From positions 1 through 11,249 of the forward strand of contig JAIVHC010000160.1 of NCBI GenBank assembly GCA_020201305.1: a stretch of DNA of 11,249 nucleotides. Reading direction: 5' to 3'. Below, one piece after another: positions 1 through 6,966 of the stretch; within the stretch, counting starts at the first letter, position 1; every line of letters starts with the position of its first letter. A program made the translations under genes and the position numbers. The notes under the pieces were generated by a model, which ran no database searches, had not been told where the DNA came from, and saw only the letters and a list, made by a program, of their open reading frames with translations. The DNA is from Geobacteraceae bacterium. GTDB taxonomy: Bacteria; Desulfobacterota; Desulfuromonadia; Desulfuromonadales; Desulfuromonadaceae.

Positions 1-466
1 CTTTACTCAGCTGACTGGTAAGAGCATGTGCATACATAATCGGCATGGGCATGAGTTGTGGGGTATCGTCGCAAGCATAGCCGAACATAAGTCCCTGATC
101 GCCTGCACCCTGTTCCAGACACAACCCCTGCCCCGGAGTAACCCCCTGAGAGATATCCGGGGATTGGCGATCCAGAGAGGTTAAAACCGCACAGGTATCA
201 GCGTCAAAACCCATTTCTGAGCTTACGTAACCGATATTACGAATAGTGTTGCGTGCAACTTCCTGGTAATCCACATGTGCATGGGTGGTTATCTCACCAG
301 CGAGGATTACTAGTCCGGTATTGACTAGGGTTTCACACGCAACTCGCGAATGCTTATCCTGTTCCAGCACAGCATCAAGAATAGCGTCAGAAATCTGGTC
401 TGCCATTTTATCCGGATGGCCTTCACTTACCGATTCTGAGGTAAACATATAATCTGTCATTGACAT
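1..466 (-). CDS. metK: S-adenosylmethionine synthetase, N-terminal part (3' end outside window)
   Basis: MetK makes S-adenosylmethionine from methionine and ATP in the cytoplasm. About 155 N-terminal codons are present, out of roughly 390 usual for the family; the rest lies beyond base 1. Visible hallmarks are TSESVSEGHPDK near the N-terminus (His17 corresponds to the conserved active-site histidine), ADQISDAILDAVLEQD next, then NTIRNIGY, and the family signature GAGDQGLMFGYA followed by the conserved segment LMPMPIMYAHAL. Two in-frame ATGs are possible, at 466 and 460. I prefer 466 because an AAAGG lies 10 nt upstream of it and 16 nt upstream of the other. The gene follows ptsI by about 150 bp, so it may have its own promoter or be reached by read-through. 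Identification is secure; only the start is uncertain. Confidence 0.96.
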   Translation of the reverse strand, partial: MSMTDYMFTSESVSEGHPDKMADQISDAILDAVLEQDKHSRVACETLVNTGLVILAGEITTHAHVDYQEVARNTIRNIGYVSSEMGFDADTCAVLTSLDRQSPDISQGVTPGQGLCLEQGAGDQGLMFGYACDDTPQLMPMPIMYAHALTSQLSK

Positions 467-616
467 ATCTTAGGTACCTTTCATGTGGAGTAAAAGGATC
501 TTACAAACTGTTGAAGGTTGAATGTTGATGCTTTCGCAGCAAGCACAAAATTAGATTCCTAGGCAAAAAGCGCCAAATGCAAAGCGTGTAATTATCCACA
601 AACACCTCGATCTGAA
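467..616 (-). other. ptsI-metK intergenic region, no clear signal
   Basis: This 150-bp gap is the longest non-coding stretch in the window. On the minus strand it contains a weak 5-bp hairpin (TGCTT/AAGCA, about 534-550) and a poor sigma-70-like pair (TTGGCG, 17 nt, TAATTT; 7 of 12 consensus positions). I see no strong terminator after ptsI and no riboswitch fold I recognise before metK. The length would allow a metK promoter, but the sequence does not prove one. Confidence 0.4.
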
Positions 617-2377
617 TTAATAGTCCAGATCAGGATCAGCCTGAGGCAGATATTGTGCCAGTTTCAGTTTAAGCACCCGCAGGACATCAGCGGCGGTCTT
701 CTGTTCCATAAGGGAATCGAGCAACTCATCACTGTGGGCGGTGTTCCACTGGCGGATCAGTTTTTTTACGCGCGATATTCCCTGGCTGCTCATGGAGAGC
801 TGGGTGTATCCCAGAGCTACCAGTACAATGCTGAACATGGGTTCAGCGGCCATCTCGCCACACACACACAGTTCGATCCCGGCTGCATCGGCACTGTCGG
901 CAATGTGTTTCAGGGCACGCAAGATTGCAGGATGAAAGGGCTCGTACAAATAGGCAACGTGCTCATTTCCCCGGTCTACTGCGAGGCAGTACTGAATAAG
1001 ATCGTTGGTGCCAATGGAAAAAAAATCGACTTCGGAAGCCAGGATGTCGGCAACAAACACCGCCGAAGGAGTCTCTACCATGATACCCACTTCAATGTTG
1101 CGGTCAAAGTTCACACCTTCAGCTACGAGTTCTTCCATAACCTGTGCAACAATTTTCTTACATGATCTGACCTCGGCAAGGCCGGAAATCATGGGAAACA
1201 TCAGACGCACGTTACCAAACGCAGAGGCTCGCAATATGGCACGTAACTGTATGTGAAACAGGTTCTTCTCCCACAGAGAGAGCCGGATTGAGCGCATCCC
1301 CATCGCAGGATTTGCTTCATCATCCAGACAGATATCGCTCACGAATTTATCCCCTCCGATATCGAGGGTCCGAATAGTTACCGGATAGGGGGAAAACTGC
1401 TCGGCAGCCTTTTTATATGACTGAAACTGCTCCTCCTCAGCGGGAGGTTTGGAGCGCGCCATGTACATGAACTCTGTACGCAACAACCCTATCCCCTGAG
1501 CACCATTATTCAGCGCAATATCGACTTCTATCTGAAACTCTATATTGGCTTGCATGGAAATAAGTTTTCCATCTGCGGTTACAGCTGGAAGCTCACAATA
1601 GCTGCGTAGCTGTTTTTTGTAGAATTCATAGCGCCGCTTGAATTCAAGATATTTCTTCAGGGTCTCTTTATCAGGATTACATACCAGCACACCGCTGTTC
1701 CCGTCTACAATCACCGGTGTATTATCAGGAACCTGGCGCGTAATTTTTTCCAACCCTACCACAGCAGGGATCTCCATAGAGCGGGCCAGAATAGCAGTAT
1801 GTGATGTTCTGCCGCCAAGATCGGTTACAAATGCCACTACATGCTCTGCATCCAGCTGGCATGTGTCGGCTGGAGAGAGATCATGAGCAACAATCACCGA
1901 ACGGCGTTCCAACTCTCCGACCTGGGATTGCTCCATCCCGCTAATATTGCGAATGATCCTTTCTCCCACCAATTCAACATCTGAGCCTCGCTCGCGCAAA
2001 TATTCATCTTCAATCTGCTCAAATACTGTAACAAAGCGGTGCAACACCCGCTTCAAAGCCCCGGCAGCGTTTATCAATTCTGTACGGATTAGCTCTGTGG
2101 TGGAATCGATGAGCATCTTGTCGTTGAGAATAAGCAACTGGGTGTCTATGATGTAAAAATGTTCGGTCTTGCTCTGGCGAACCAACCCCTCCTGCACCTT
2201 CTCCAGCTGCTCCCGCGAGCGATCCACGGCCTCAAGAAAGATACGGATCTCCTCCTCCACTTGGGTCGCATCAATTTCGTGTTCCTGCACAGAAATCCGT
2301 CTGCGATCCAGAAGACGCACTTCACCGATGGCTATACCGGGTGAAGCAGCAATGCCTGTGTAGGTGGTCTGTTTCAT
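617..2377 (-). CDS. ptsI: PTS enzyme I (phosphoenolpyruvate-protein phosphotransferase)
   Basis: EI is the first soluble enzyme of the phosphotransferase system: it autophosphorylates from PEP and passes phosphate to HPr. With the start at 2377 the protein has 586 residues, close to the usual 570-590. In order it shows the N-terminal TGIAASPGIAIG segment, the HPr-binding and phospho-histidine domain with GGRTSHTAILAR (active His193), a linker helix, and the C-terminal PEP-binding barrel with GIGLLRTEFMYM, IRTLDIGGDK, MVETPSAVF, GTNDLIQYCLAVDR and the catalytic cysteine in CVCGEMA (about Cys506). It lacks a GAF domain, so it is EI rather than EI-Ntr (PtsP). The longer reading from 2401 adds eight residues inside ptsH with no ribosome site. 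ATG 2377 directly follows the ptsH stop (TGATATG) and fits the family N-terminus, so I chose it. Confidence 0.97.
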   Translation of the reverse strand: MKQTTYTGIAASPGIAIGEVRLLDRRRISVQEHEIDATQVEEEIRIFLEAVDRSREQLEKVQEGLVRQSKTEHFYIIDTQLLILNDKMLIDSTTELIRTELINAAGALKRVLHRFVTVFEQIEDEYLRERGSDVELVGERIIRNISGMEQSQVGELERRSVIVAHDLSPADTCQLDAEHVVAFVTDLGGRTSHTAILARSMEIPAVVGLEKITRQVPDNTPVIVDGNSGVLVCNPDKETLKKYLEFKRRYEFYKKQLRSYCELPAVTADGKLISMQANIEFQIEVDIALNNGAQGIGLLRTEFMYMARSKPPAEEEQFQSYKKAAEQFSPYPVTIRTLDIGGDKFVSDICLDDEANPAMGMRSIRLSLWEKNLFHIQLRAILRASAFGNVRLMFPMISGLAEVRSCKKIVAQVMEELVAEGVNFDRNIEVGIMVETPSAVFVADILASEVDFFSIGTNDLIQYCLAVDRGNEHVAYLYEPFHPAILRALKHIADSADAAGIELCVCGEMAAEPMFSIVLVALGYTQLSMSSQGISRVKKLIRQWNTAHSDELLDSLMEQKTAADVLRVLKLKLAQYLPQADPDLDY

Positions 2378-2378
2378 A

Positions 2379-2651
2379 TCAATCTTCGCCAAATTTATCA
2401 TCTATCAAAGCCTGTAGCGCATCCAGCGCATCCGGGGCATCATCTCCTCGGGAGCGGAGTACGATTGCTGTCCCCTTAGGTGCTGCAAGCATCAAAATGC
2501 CCATAATACTTTTTCCGTTAACTTCCTCGCCATCCTTTTCAATAAAGATCTCTGAACTGTACTGATTTGCCAATTGCACGAACTGCGCAGCTGCGCGAGC
2601 ATGCAGACCGAGGCGGTTTTGAATGATGAGTTCTCTTTCTACACAATCCAT
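2379..2651 (-). CDS. ptsH: HPr phosphocarrier protein
   Basis: HPr is the small cytoplasmic carrier that takes phosphate from EI and delivers it to the EIIA proteins. It has 90 residues, normal for the family. NRLGLHARAA contains the catalytic His17. NGKSIMGILMLAAPKG contains Ser48, equivalent to the regulatory serine that HPr kinase phosphorylates in Firmicutes. Having both sites, with hprK in the same gene run, argues that this HPr is subject to dual control. The ptsI start follows its stop codon by one base. Upstream, a 66-bp gap with a hairpin and T-run separates it from EIID, so its expression may be partly independent of the permease genes. The ribosome site is weak (AAGG about 12 nt before ATG). 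Confidence 0.97.
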   Translation of the reverse strand: MDCVERELIIQNRLGLHARAAAQFVQLANQYSSEIFIEKDGEEVNGKSIMGILMLAAPKGTAIVLRSRGDDAPDALDALQALIDDKFGED

Positions 2652-2672
2652 GGGGAAATAGCCTTATATATC

Positions 2673-2700
2673 AAAAAAACGCCGTAACGCCGTAAGGCGG
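2673..2700 (-). terminator. Putative intra-operon hairpin with T-run between EIID and HPr
   Basis: Read on the minus strand, a CGCC arm (2699-2696) can pair with either of two GGCG copies (2691-2688 or 2683-2680), and seven Ts follow at once. The two GGCG copies belong to a tandem 8-bp repeat (plus strand CGCCGTAA twice, 2680-2695). The stem is only 4 bp, though an upstream A-tract could pair with the T-run and extend it. It could be a leaky terminator or attenuator that lowers read-through from the EII genes into ptsH-ptsI, or a processing site. Short stem, so moderate to low confidence. Confidence 0.35.
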
Positions 2701-2717
2701 AACTTTTTGCGACGCCA

Positions 2718-3494
2718 TCAAGGTTGAACGATACTTGCAGCAGAGCTAAACAGAACCACTGAAAACGCCAGCACTACCACGATAGGAATTTTGTGCCGGA
2801 GCAAGAATACATTTATTCCCACACCGAGCAAAACCAGAGCAGCAAGGTGCATGGAACTGCTGCGACCAAGATCTAAATCAGCTCCGAGACCATTCCAGGT
2901 TAACGCTGCGATCACCCCAAGAAGAACAATGTTTATCTGTTTAATCCTCACCGCCAGATTAGCCAGATGTAGTTGCTGGATAAGTGCCACCACCTGTGCA
3001 CCGCGTACATACCCTAGGATACTCCCCGCAATGCGGACGATCATACATGGTAGCGTAAACAACAGAACCACCACCAGCGGAGCCCAGGAAAACCCCTGCA
3101 GTGTCAGGATGATTGCCGCAAGAGCGGCTAACGGGCGCAAACCTCCCCAAAACAGGGCATCACCAACCGCAGCAACAGGGGCCATCACTGCAGCGGCAAA
3201 CTCATCTGCACCAATAACGACGTACTCACCACGCGCCTGTTTTTCGTGCAAAGACAACTGGGCCGCAAACACGGTTGGAGCACAAAAGGTATTGGTATTG
3301 AAGTACGTTATCTGAGAAGCAGAATGTGAAGATGTATCTGAATTATTTTCTGCACTGCCAGCAGAACCATCCCTGCGGCATGATTGCATAATCCAAGCAC
3401 TCCCTACCCCCTGAAATACACGGAAATTCCAGCATGCCTGCAAAAGCAGACAGCGAAGATTCATTTTCAGGAGGTTTTTTACCACTGTGTGCAT
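2718..3494 (-). CDS. PTS mannose-family EIID membrane component, divergent
   Basis: EIID pairs with EIIC to form the sugar channel of mannose-type PTS transporters in the inner membrane. It has 258 residues, somewhat shorter than the usual 270-285. The N-terminal LLLQACWNFRVFQGVG (17-31) matches the family's LQ-WN-RMQ-LG segment. TYFNTNT (63-69) matches the usual FFNTHP/FFNTQP. APVAAVGDALFWGGLRPL (105-122) matches the GPLAGIGD-FWG-RP block. Hydrophobic segments fill about 122-160, 187-200 and 216-258. It is atypical: the helix before FFNT is replaced by a Ser/Asn/Gly-rich stretch (about 42-62), and several conserved Gly and Pro/His positions are changed. The frame is open and both flanks align, so it is not a frameshifted gene. 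ATG 3494 follows the EIIC stop by 4 nt; Met11 is an alternative start. Substrate cannot be told. Confidence 0.85.
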   Translation of the reverse strand: MHTVVKNLLKMNLRCLLLQACWNFRVFQGVGSAWIMQSCRRDGSAGSAENNSDTSSHSASQITYFNTNTFCAPTVFAAQLSLHEKQARGEYVVIGADEFAAAVMAPVAAVGDALFWGGLRPLAALAAIILTLQGFSWAPLVVVLLFTLPCMIVRIAGSILGYVRGAQVVALIQQLHLANLAVRIKQINIVLLGVIAALTWNGLGADLDLGRSSSMHLAALVLLGVGINVFLLRHKIPIVVVLAFSVVLFSSAASIVQP

Positions 3495-3498
3495 ATTT

Positions 3499-4224
3499 TC
3501 AAACCAGAGTAAAAAGAAGGGTTATGCCAAAACCGGTGCCGAATAGAATTACACCATAGCGAACGGTGATGCAGGCATATACGGCACCCACTCCTGCAAT
3601 AAGTGCCGCATATACAGGCACACCAGCCATCTGCCAGGTTAATCTTTCCAACAGTGGCACCACCAAAACGATACTTGCCAGGGTAGCACACAAAATAATC
3701 ACCTGGCTGAAGAGTCCAGCCAGGGAAAAATTCACCAATCCTGCGAGATTAGCCCAGCGCAAAAAACAGGGAGGGGTAACACTCGAAGCGCGCTCTAGTC
3801 TGCTTTGCGCCTGGTGTTGAATTCTTCCATTCATGTGGCGTGCCCCGATATCAACCAGGCGGCCCAGGGGCGCAAAGAGCGCGGCAAAAAACAGCACCAC
3901 AACCATTAGCACCTGTTCCGGCAATATGATGTGCAGTTCGGTATTGAAACCGCAGAACAAAAACACCGCAGCAATGGTAGCCTGGGTATCATCCGGAGCT
4001 ACCGTGGCCCCTACAGGCAAACGCATAAGCCAGAGTAACTCCATCACTGCTCCCATCAGCATCCCGGCAGTATAATTGCCCATGATCAAACCACACAGAC
4101 TACCACACACAATGGGACGACAGAGCAACGTTTGCGCCAAAGCGGTCCTGTCCAGACCTCCTGCAAGGGCGAGGGTCACAAGGGATACCCACTGAATTGT
4201 ACTCAGATCAGCTGCCCAGTTCAT
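3499..4224 (-). CDS. PTS mannose-family EIIC membrane component
   Basis: EIIC is the other integral membrane subunit of the mannose-type PTS. With the chosen start it has 241 residues, slightly below the usual 250-270, and is strongly hydrophobic. WVSLVTLALAGGLDRTAL (12-29), RPIVCGSLCGLIMGNYTAGMLMGAVMEL (36-63) and PVGATVAPDDTQATIAA (70-86) line up in order with the N-terminal core of known EIIC proteins such as ManY, including the G-A-VAPD motif. A charged, Gln/Arg-rich cytoplasmic-type stretch (about 127-147) separates the helical halves. The frame also opens further upstream at 4266, but that would overlap EIIB by 59 bases. ATG 4224 matches the family N-terminus and overlaps EIIB by 17 bases, which suggests translational coupling. 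Substrate specificity is not readable from sequence. Confidence 0.87.
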   Translation of the reverse strand: MNWAADLSTIQWVSLVTLALAGGLDRTALAQTLLCRPIVCGSLCGLIMGNYTAGMLMGAVMELLWLMRLPVGATVAPDDTQATIAAVFLFCGFNTELHIILPEQVLMVVVLFFAALFAPLGRLVDIGARHMNGRIQHQAQSRLERASSVTPPCFLRWANLAGLVNFSLAGLFSQVIILCATLASIVLVVPLLERLTWQMAGVPVYAALIAGVGAVYACITVRYGVILFGTGFGITLLFTLV

Positions 4225-4696
4225 GACATGTGCTATCCCAACACTGAGCCCTGTCACTCGGAACACACTGTGCAGTCACCTTGACCCCCATAGCTGCAAA
4301 GCGATCCAGAATCCGGGTATCTTTTTCATCTACAGCCAGGGTGCGTGAGATACCACGCTTCCCCTTTGCCAGATGCATGTTCCCGAGGTTGAGCCGTGAA
4401 AATTCAAGACCATTTTCGTAGGCATTCAAAGCATCCTGCGGAGTTGCAAACAACAAAAGTAGGTTGTGGCGCCGCTCCAGGTGGCGTTGGCTCAAGGCGG
4501 GCAATTCATCCAGGGAACATATTTTAACCTGCAGATGATCGGGTACACATCCAAGCATGAGCTGTTTGCGAAACGGGTCACGGGCAATTGCATCGTTTAC
4601 CACAATAATGTAATCTGCATGCACATGCGGAATCCAGGCTTCGAGCACCTGCCCATGGATCAGGCGATTATCAACACGTGCGAGAACTACCGACAT
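4208..4696 (-). CDS. PTS mannose/fructose/sorbose-family EIIB
   Basis: EIIB is the cytoplasmic domain that takes phosphate from EIIA and passes it to the sugar carried by EIIC/EIID. The 162-residue length is normal for a free-standing EIIB of this family. ARVDNRLIHGQVLEAW at the N-terminus carries the phospho-acceptor His14, and IIVVNDAIARDPFRKQLM and NLGNMHLAKGKRGISRTL match later conserved segments. ATG 4696 shares one base with the EIIA stop (TGATG), a typical translational-coupling arrangement. The 3' end overlaps the EIIC start by 17 bases. With its active-site histidine intact, it should be competent for phosphotransfer even though the membrane partners are divergent. Confidence 0.95.
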   Translation of the reverse strand: MSVVLARVDNRLIHGQVLEAWIPHVHADYIIVVNDAIARDPFRKQLMLGCVPDHLQVKICSLDELPALSQRHLERRHNLLLLFATPQDALNAYENGLEFSRLNLGNMHLAKGKRGISRTLAVDEKDTRILDRFAAMGVKVTAQCVPSDRAQCWDSTCHELGS

Positions 4697-5106
4697 CAGC
4701 CCTCCATTCCGCCCAGTATATCTCGGGTATTCATAATGCTTTTCTTCCCGTAGCGTTGCAGAAAATCGGCGAGGGTACCAACTGTCATGGAATCTCTGCT
4801 GCCACAGAATTTAAGCACCATGGGCAGGTTCACCCCGTTGAGAACTTCAATTCCGGGAACATTAAGAAATCGATTGGAAATATTTGCCGGGGTGCCACCA
4901 AACATATCGGTCATAATCAAAACGCCGTCGCCATCGGAGTTAACTTCGGCTATAGCATGGCTCAGCTGGGTGTAGATATCGTCCACATCCACGCCGCGCT
5001 CTATCGTTAACGCCCTAACCTGCGGCAATGGCCCCATAATGGAAGTTGCGGAACGCAGTATCTCAGCGGCAATGCCACCATGCGCTGTAATAATCAGTCC
5101 GACCAT
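4696..5106 (-). CDS. PTS mannose/fructose/sorbose-family EIIA
   Basis: EIIA accepts phosphate from HPr and hands it to EIIB. The protein has 136 residues, a full single EIIA domain of the ManX N-terminal type. GLIITAHGGIAAEI places the phospho-acceptor His9 exactly where expected. LIMTDMFGGTPAN (63-75) and LNGVNLPM (89-96) are the other active-site loops. The reading frame extends upstream to 5220 inside rapZ, but the real start is ATG 5106: it carries a strong GGGAGA ribosome site and overlaps the rapZ stop by one base (TAATG). In relatives, a lone EIIA of this type often sits beside hprK and HPr with a regulatory role. Here a matching EIIB, EIIC and EIID follow directly, so a transport role is also possible. 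Confidence 0.95.
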   Translation of the reverse strand: MVGLIITAHGGIAAEILRSATSIMGPLPQVRALTIERGVDVDDIYTQLSHAIAEVNSDGDGVLIMTDMFGGTPANISNRFLNVPGIEVLNGVNLPMVLKFCGSRDSMTVGTLADFLQRYGKKSIMNTRDILGGMEG

Positions 5107-5972
5107 TATTTCTCCCTGACTAAATCCCGATGTGAAACTCGCACATTGTAGGCATCCGCCGACAATTCTGTATGCAATTTTTCTGCGACAGCTACACTGC
5201 GATGCTGACCACCGGTACATCCGATGGCGATGGTGAGGTAGTGTTTCCCCTCATCCCGGTACAGAGGCAAAAGAAACTTCAGCCACTCTGTGGTGCGTTC
5301 CAGGAACTCCGCACAGACGGATTGGCTCAAAACATACGTGGCGACCTCATAGTCGAGACCGCATCGAGGGCGCAAAGCCTCTATGTAGTGGGGATTAGGC
5401 AAGAAACGTACATCAATAACCAGATCAGCGTCAACAGGCAAGCCATAGCGAAACCCGAAGGACTGCAGGCGCATCATCATGGCGGAGCCTGCCCCGGGGT
5501 CATTATACAGATGGTGTAGAACACTGGCCTTGAGTTCGTGAACCGAGAGGGAGCTGGTGTCGATAATAGCGGTGGCTTTATTGCGCAACCCGGCAAGCAT
5601 TTTGCGCTCTGCGGCAATGGAACTGCTCAATCCATCAACATCGAAAAGTGGGTGTCGGCGCCTGGTTTCGGAAAAACGTCGAATCAGAATATCATCTGAG
5701 GATTCAAGGAACAGAATGTCCAGATCATACCCGGCTGCAGAAACAGCCTCAACACTGGATTCGGACTCCACCGAAAAGTGCGGATTGCGTACATCCATCA
5801 CCAAGGCAATTCCTGCTGACTGAGCCAGGGGCTTATCCTGATTGAGCTTGAGGAATTGCGGCACCAGCGCGAGAGGGAAATTGTCAACGACGTAGAACCC
5901 CTCATCTTCAAGCACCCGTGCAGCTGTGGTACGTCCTGATCCGGACAGCCCTGTAATAATAATAAAACGCAC
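5106..5972 (-). CDS. rapZ: RapZ/YvcJ-family nucleotide-binding, RNA-adapter-type protein
   Basis: In E. coli RapZ binds small RNAs that control glucosamine-6-phosphate synthase and presents them to RNase E; YvcJ is the Bacillus relative. The protein has 288 residues from GTG 5972, normal length. It shows an N-terminal P-loop-like motif GLSGSGRTT (8-16), VDN, LIRRFSETRRRHPLF, SFGFRYGLPVDADLVIDVRFLPNPH and the C-terminal IGCTGGQHRS (from 250), all family hallmarks. The P-loop lysine is replaced by Arg14 (codon CGT), which is unusual. The C-terminal tail ends in HRDLVREK, less basic than the RNA-binding tail of E. coli RapZ. A GTG at 5981 would overlap hprK by 4 nt but has no spaced ribosome site; GGAG lies 8 nt before GTG 5972. 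The RNA target here is unknown. Confidence 0.94.
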   Translation of the reverse strand: MRFIIITGLSGSGRTTAARVLEDEGFYVVDNFPLALVPQFLKLNQDKPLAQSAGIALVMDVRNPHFSVESESSVEAVSAAGYDLDILFLESSDDILIRRFSETRRRHPLFDVDGLSSSIAAERKMLAGLRNKATAIIDTSSLSVHELKASVLHHLYNDPGAGSAMMMRLQSFGFRYGLPVDADLVIDVRFLPNPHYIEALRPRCGLDYEVATYVLSQSVCAEFLERTTEWLKFLLPLYRDEGKHYLTIAIGCTGGQHRSVAVAEKLHTELSADAYNVRVSHRDLVREK

Positions 5973-5977
5973 TGATA

Positions 5978-6952
5978 TCACTCCAGGTTATCACCTATTA
6001 TGTGGTGCGAGTGTTGCTGTGCAACCTCAGCCATACGCTCTTCGAGCCGATCCTGAAACTCGCGCGCACTGTTGTATCCCATCTCTTTGAGAAGCTGATT
6101 TCGCGCTGCGACTTCGATAATAGAAGAGATATTCCGTCCCGGGCAAACCGGAACCTTCAAAAGCGGAATCTTAACATTAAGAAGTTCGAAGAATTGATCG
6201 TCAATTCCAAGGCGGTCATACAACTCTCCATCCTTCCATTCGGTTAATTCAATCGCTACATTAATCTTTTTGCGTTCGCGGATAGCCGAGATACCGAACA
6301 GGTGCTTTATGTTAATAATGCCAAGCCCCCGGATCTCCATATGGTAATGTAGCAGATCACTACCTTCACCGAACAGGACTTCAGGAAGTTTAGCGCGCAC
6401 TTTTACTACGTCATCCGCCACAAGGCGATGTCCGCGCAGCACCAGATCCAAAGCACATTCGCTCTTGCCAACACCGCTCTTCCCCATGAGAAGTACACCG
6501 ACCCCGAACACATCAACCAGCACCCCATGCACCGAGGTTTCCGGAAGAAGGCGCTCTTCAAGAAATCTGCTTATTAGCGAAATAAACGTGGAACTCTGCA
6601 ACTGGGTACGCAACAAAGGAATGGAGTATTTCCGGGTTTTATCCAGGAGTATCTGGGGAATTTCCTGCCCCTTGGTCACAATCATGCAGGAGAACCCCAG
6701 CGCACAGAACTGCTCTACATTGCGCTTTGCGACGTCCGCGGACAGGCTTTCAAGATAACTCAGTTCAGTTGAGCCAAGAATCTGCAGGCGTGAGGGGTGG
6801 AGAAATCTCAGGTGCCCGGCCAGAGCGAGCCCGGGCTTTTGAATCCTATGTGATTCTATGGTTTTCTCAAGTCCCGCGGTGTCGGACATAATTTCCAGAT
6901 CAAGTCCGGTCTCTTTTTCGGCCAGGAGACATCTGACACTGAGTTTTTTCAT
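5978..6952 (-). CDS. hprK: HPr kinase/phosphorylase
   Basis: HprK phosphorylates HPr on its regulatory serine using ATP or pyrophosphate and can reverse the reaction. The protein has 324 residues, close to the usual 310-330. The N-terminal domain (about 1-130) is followed by the catalytic domain with VHGVLVDVFGVGVLLMG, Walker A GKSGVGKS (157-164), RGHRLVADD (173-181), the family signature RGLGIINIKHLFG (208-220) and the C-terminal VPVCPGRNISSIIEVAA (267-283). All key kinase and phosphorylase motifs look intact. The frame opens to 6988, but ATG 6952 has a GGGGA ribosome site close upstream and fits the family N-terminus. It lies 14 nt after ptsN and just before rapZ. With HPr Ser48 encoded downstream, it has an obvious partner in the same operon. 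Confidence 0.96.
   Translation of the reverse strand: MKKLSVRCLLAEKETGLDLEIMSDTAGLEKTIESHRIQKPGLALAGHLRFLHPSRLQILGSTELSYLESLSADVAKRNVEQFCALGFSCMIVTKGQEIPQILLDKTRKYSIPLLRTQLQSSTFISLISRFLEERLLPETSVHGVLVDVFGVGVLLMGKSGVGKSECALDLVLRGHRLVADDVVKVRAKLPEVLFGEGSDLLHYHMEIRGLGIINIKHLFGISAIRERKKINVAIELTEWKDGELYDRLGIDDQFFELLNVKIPLLKVPVCPGRNISSIIEVAARNQLLKEMGYNSAREFQDRLEERMAEVAQQHSHHIIGDNLE
5981..5984 (-). promoter_or_regulatory. Ribosome binding site deciding the rapZ start
   Basis: Minus-strand GGAG lies 8 nt before GTG 5972 and overlaps the alternative GTG at 5981. Its spacing supports the downstream GTG as the rapZ start. It sits next to the hprK stop codon, so translation of hprK and rapZ is probably coupled. 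Confidence 0.5.
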
Positions 6953-6966
6953 GTGATCCCCGTGGG

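Noticed and set aside
562..576. Possible sigma-54 promoter upstream of metK (TTGGCGCTTTTTGCC on the minus strand)
   Set aside because: The GG and GC elements are 8 nt apart instead of the required 10, so the spacing rules it out.
548..576. Possible sigma-70 promoter for metK (TTGGCG, 17 nt, TAATTT)
   Set aside because: Only 7 of 12 consensus positions match, which is expected by chance in a 150-bp gap; kept as a weak note in the intergenic entry.
653..1165. A 170-codon open frame on the plus strand inside ptsI
   Set aside because: It is antisense to a clear EI gene with all catalytic motifs, has no ribosome site or recognisable domain, and is one of many such shadows along the window.
3305..3380. 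Suspected frameshift or deletion in EIID at the Ser/Asn-rich stretch
   Set aside because: The same frame continues with recognisable EIID motifs on both sides, so a single frameshift cannot explain it; it is treated as divergence.
5106..5220. N-terminal extension of EIIA reading back into rapZ
   Set aside because: The extra 38 residues do not resemble any EIIA, and ATG 5106 has a strong ribosome site with the typical His9 spacing.
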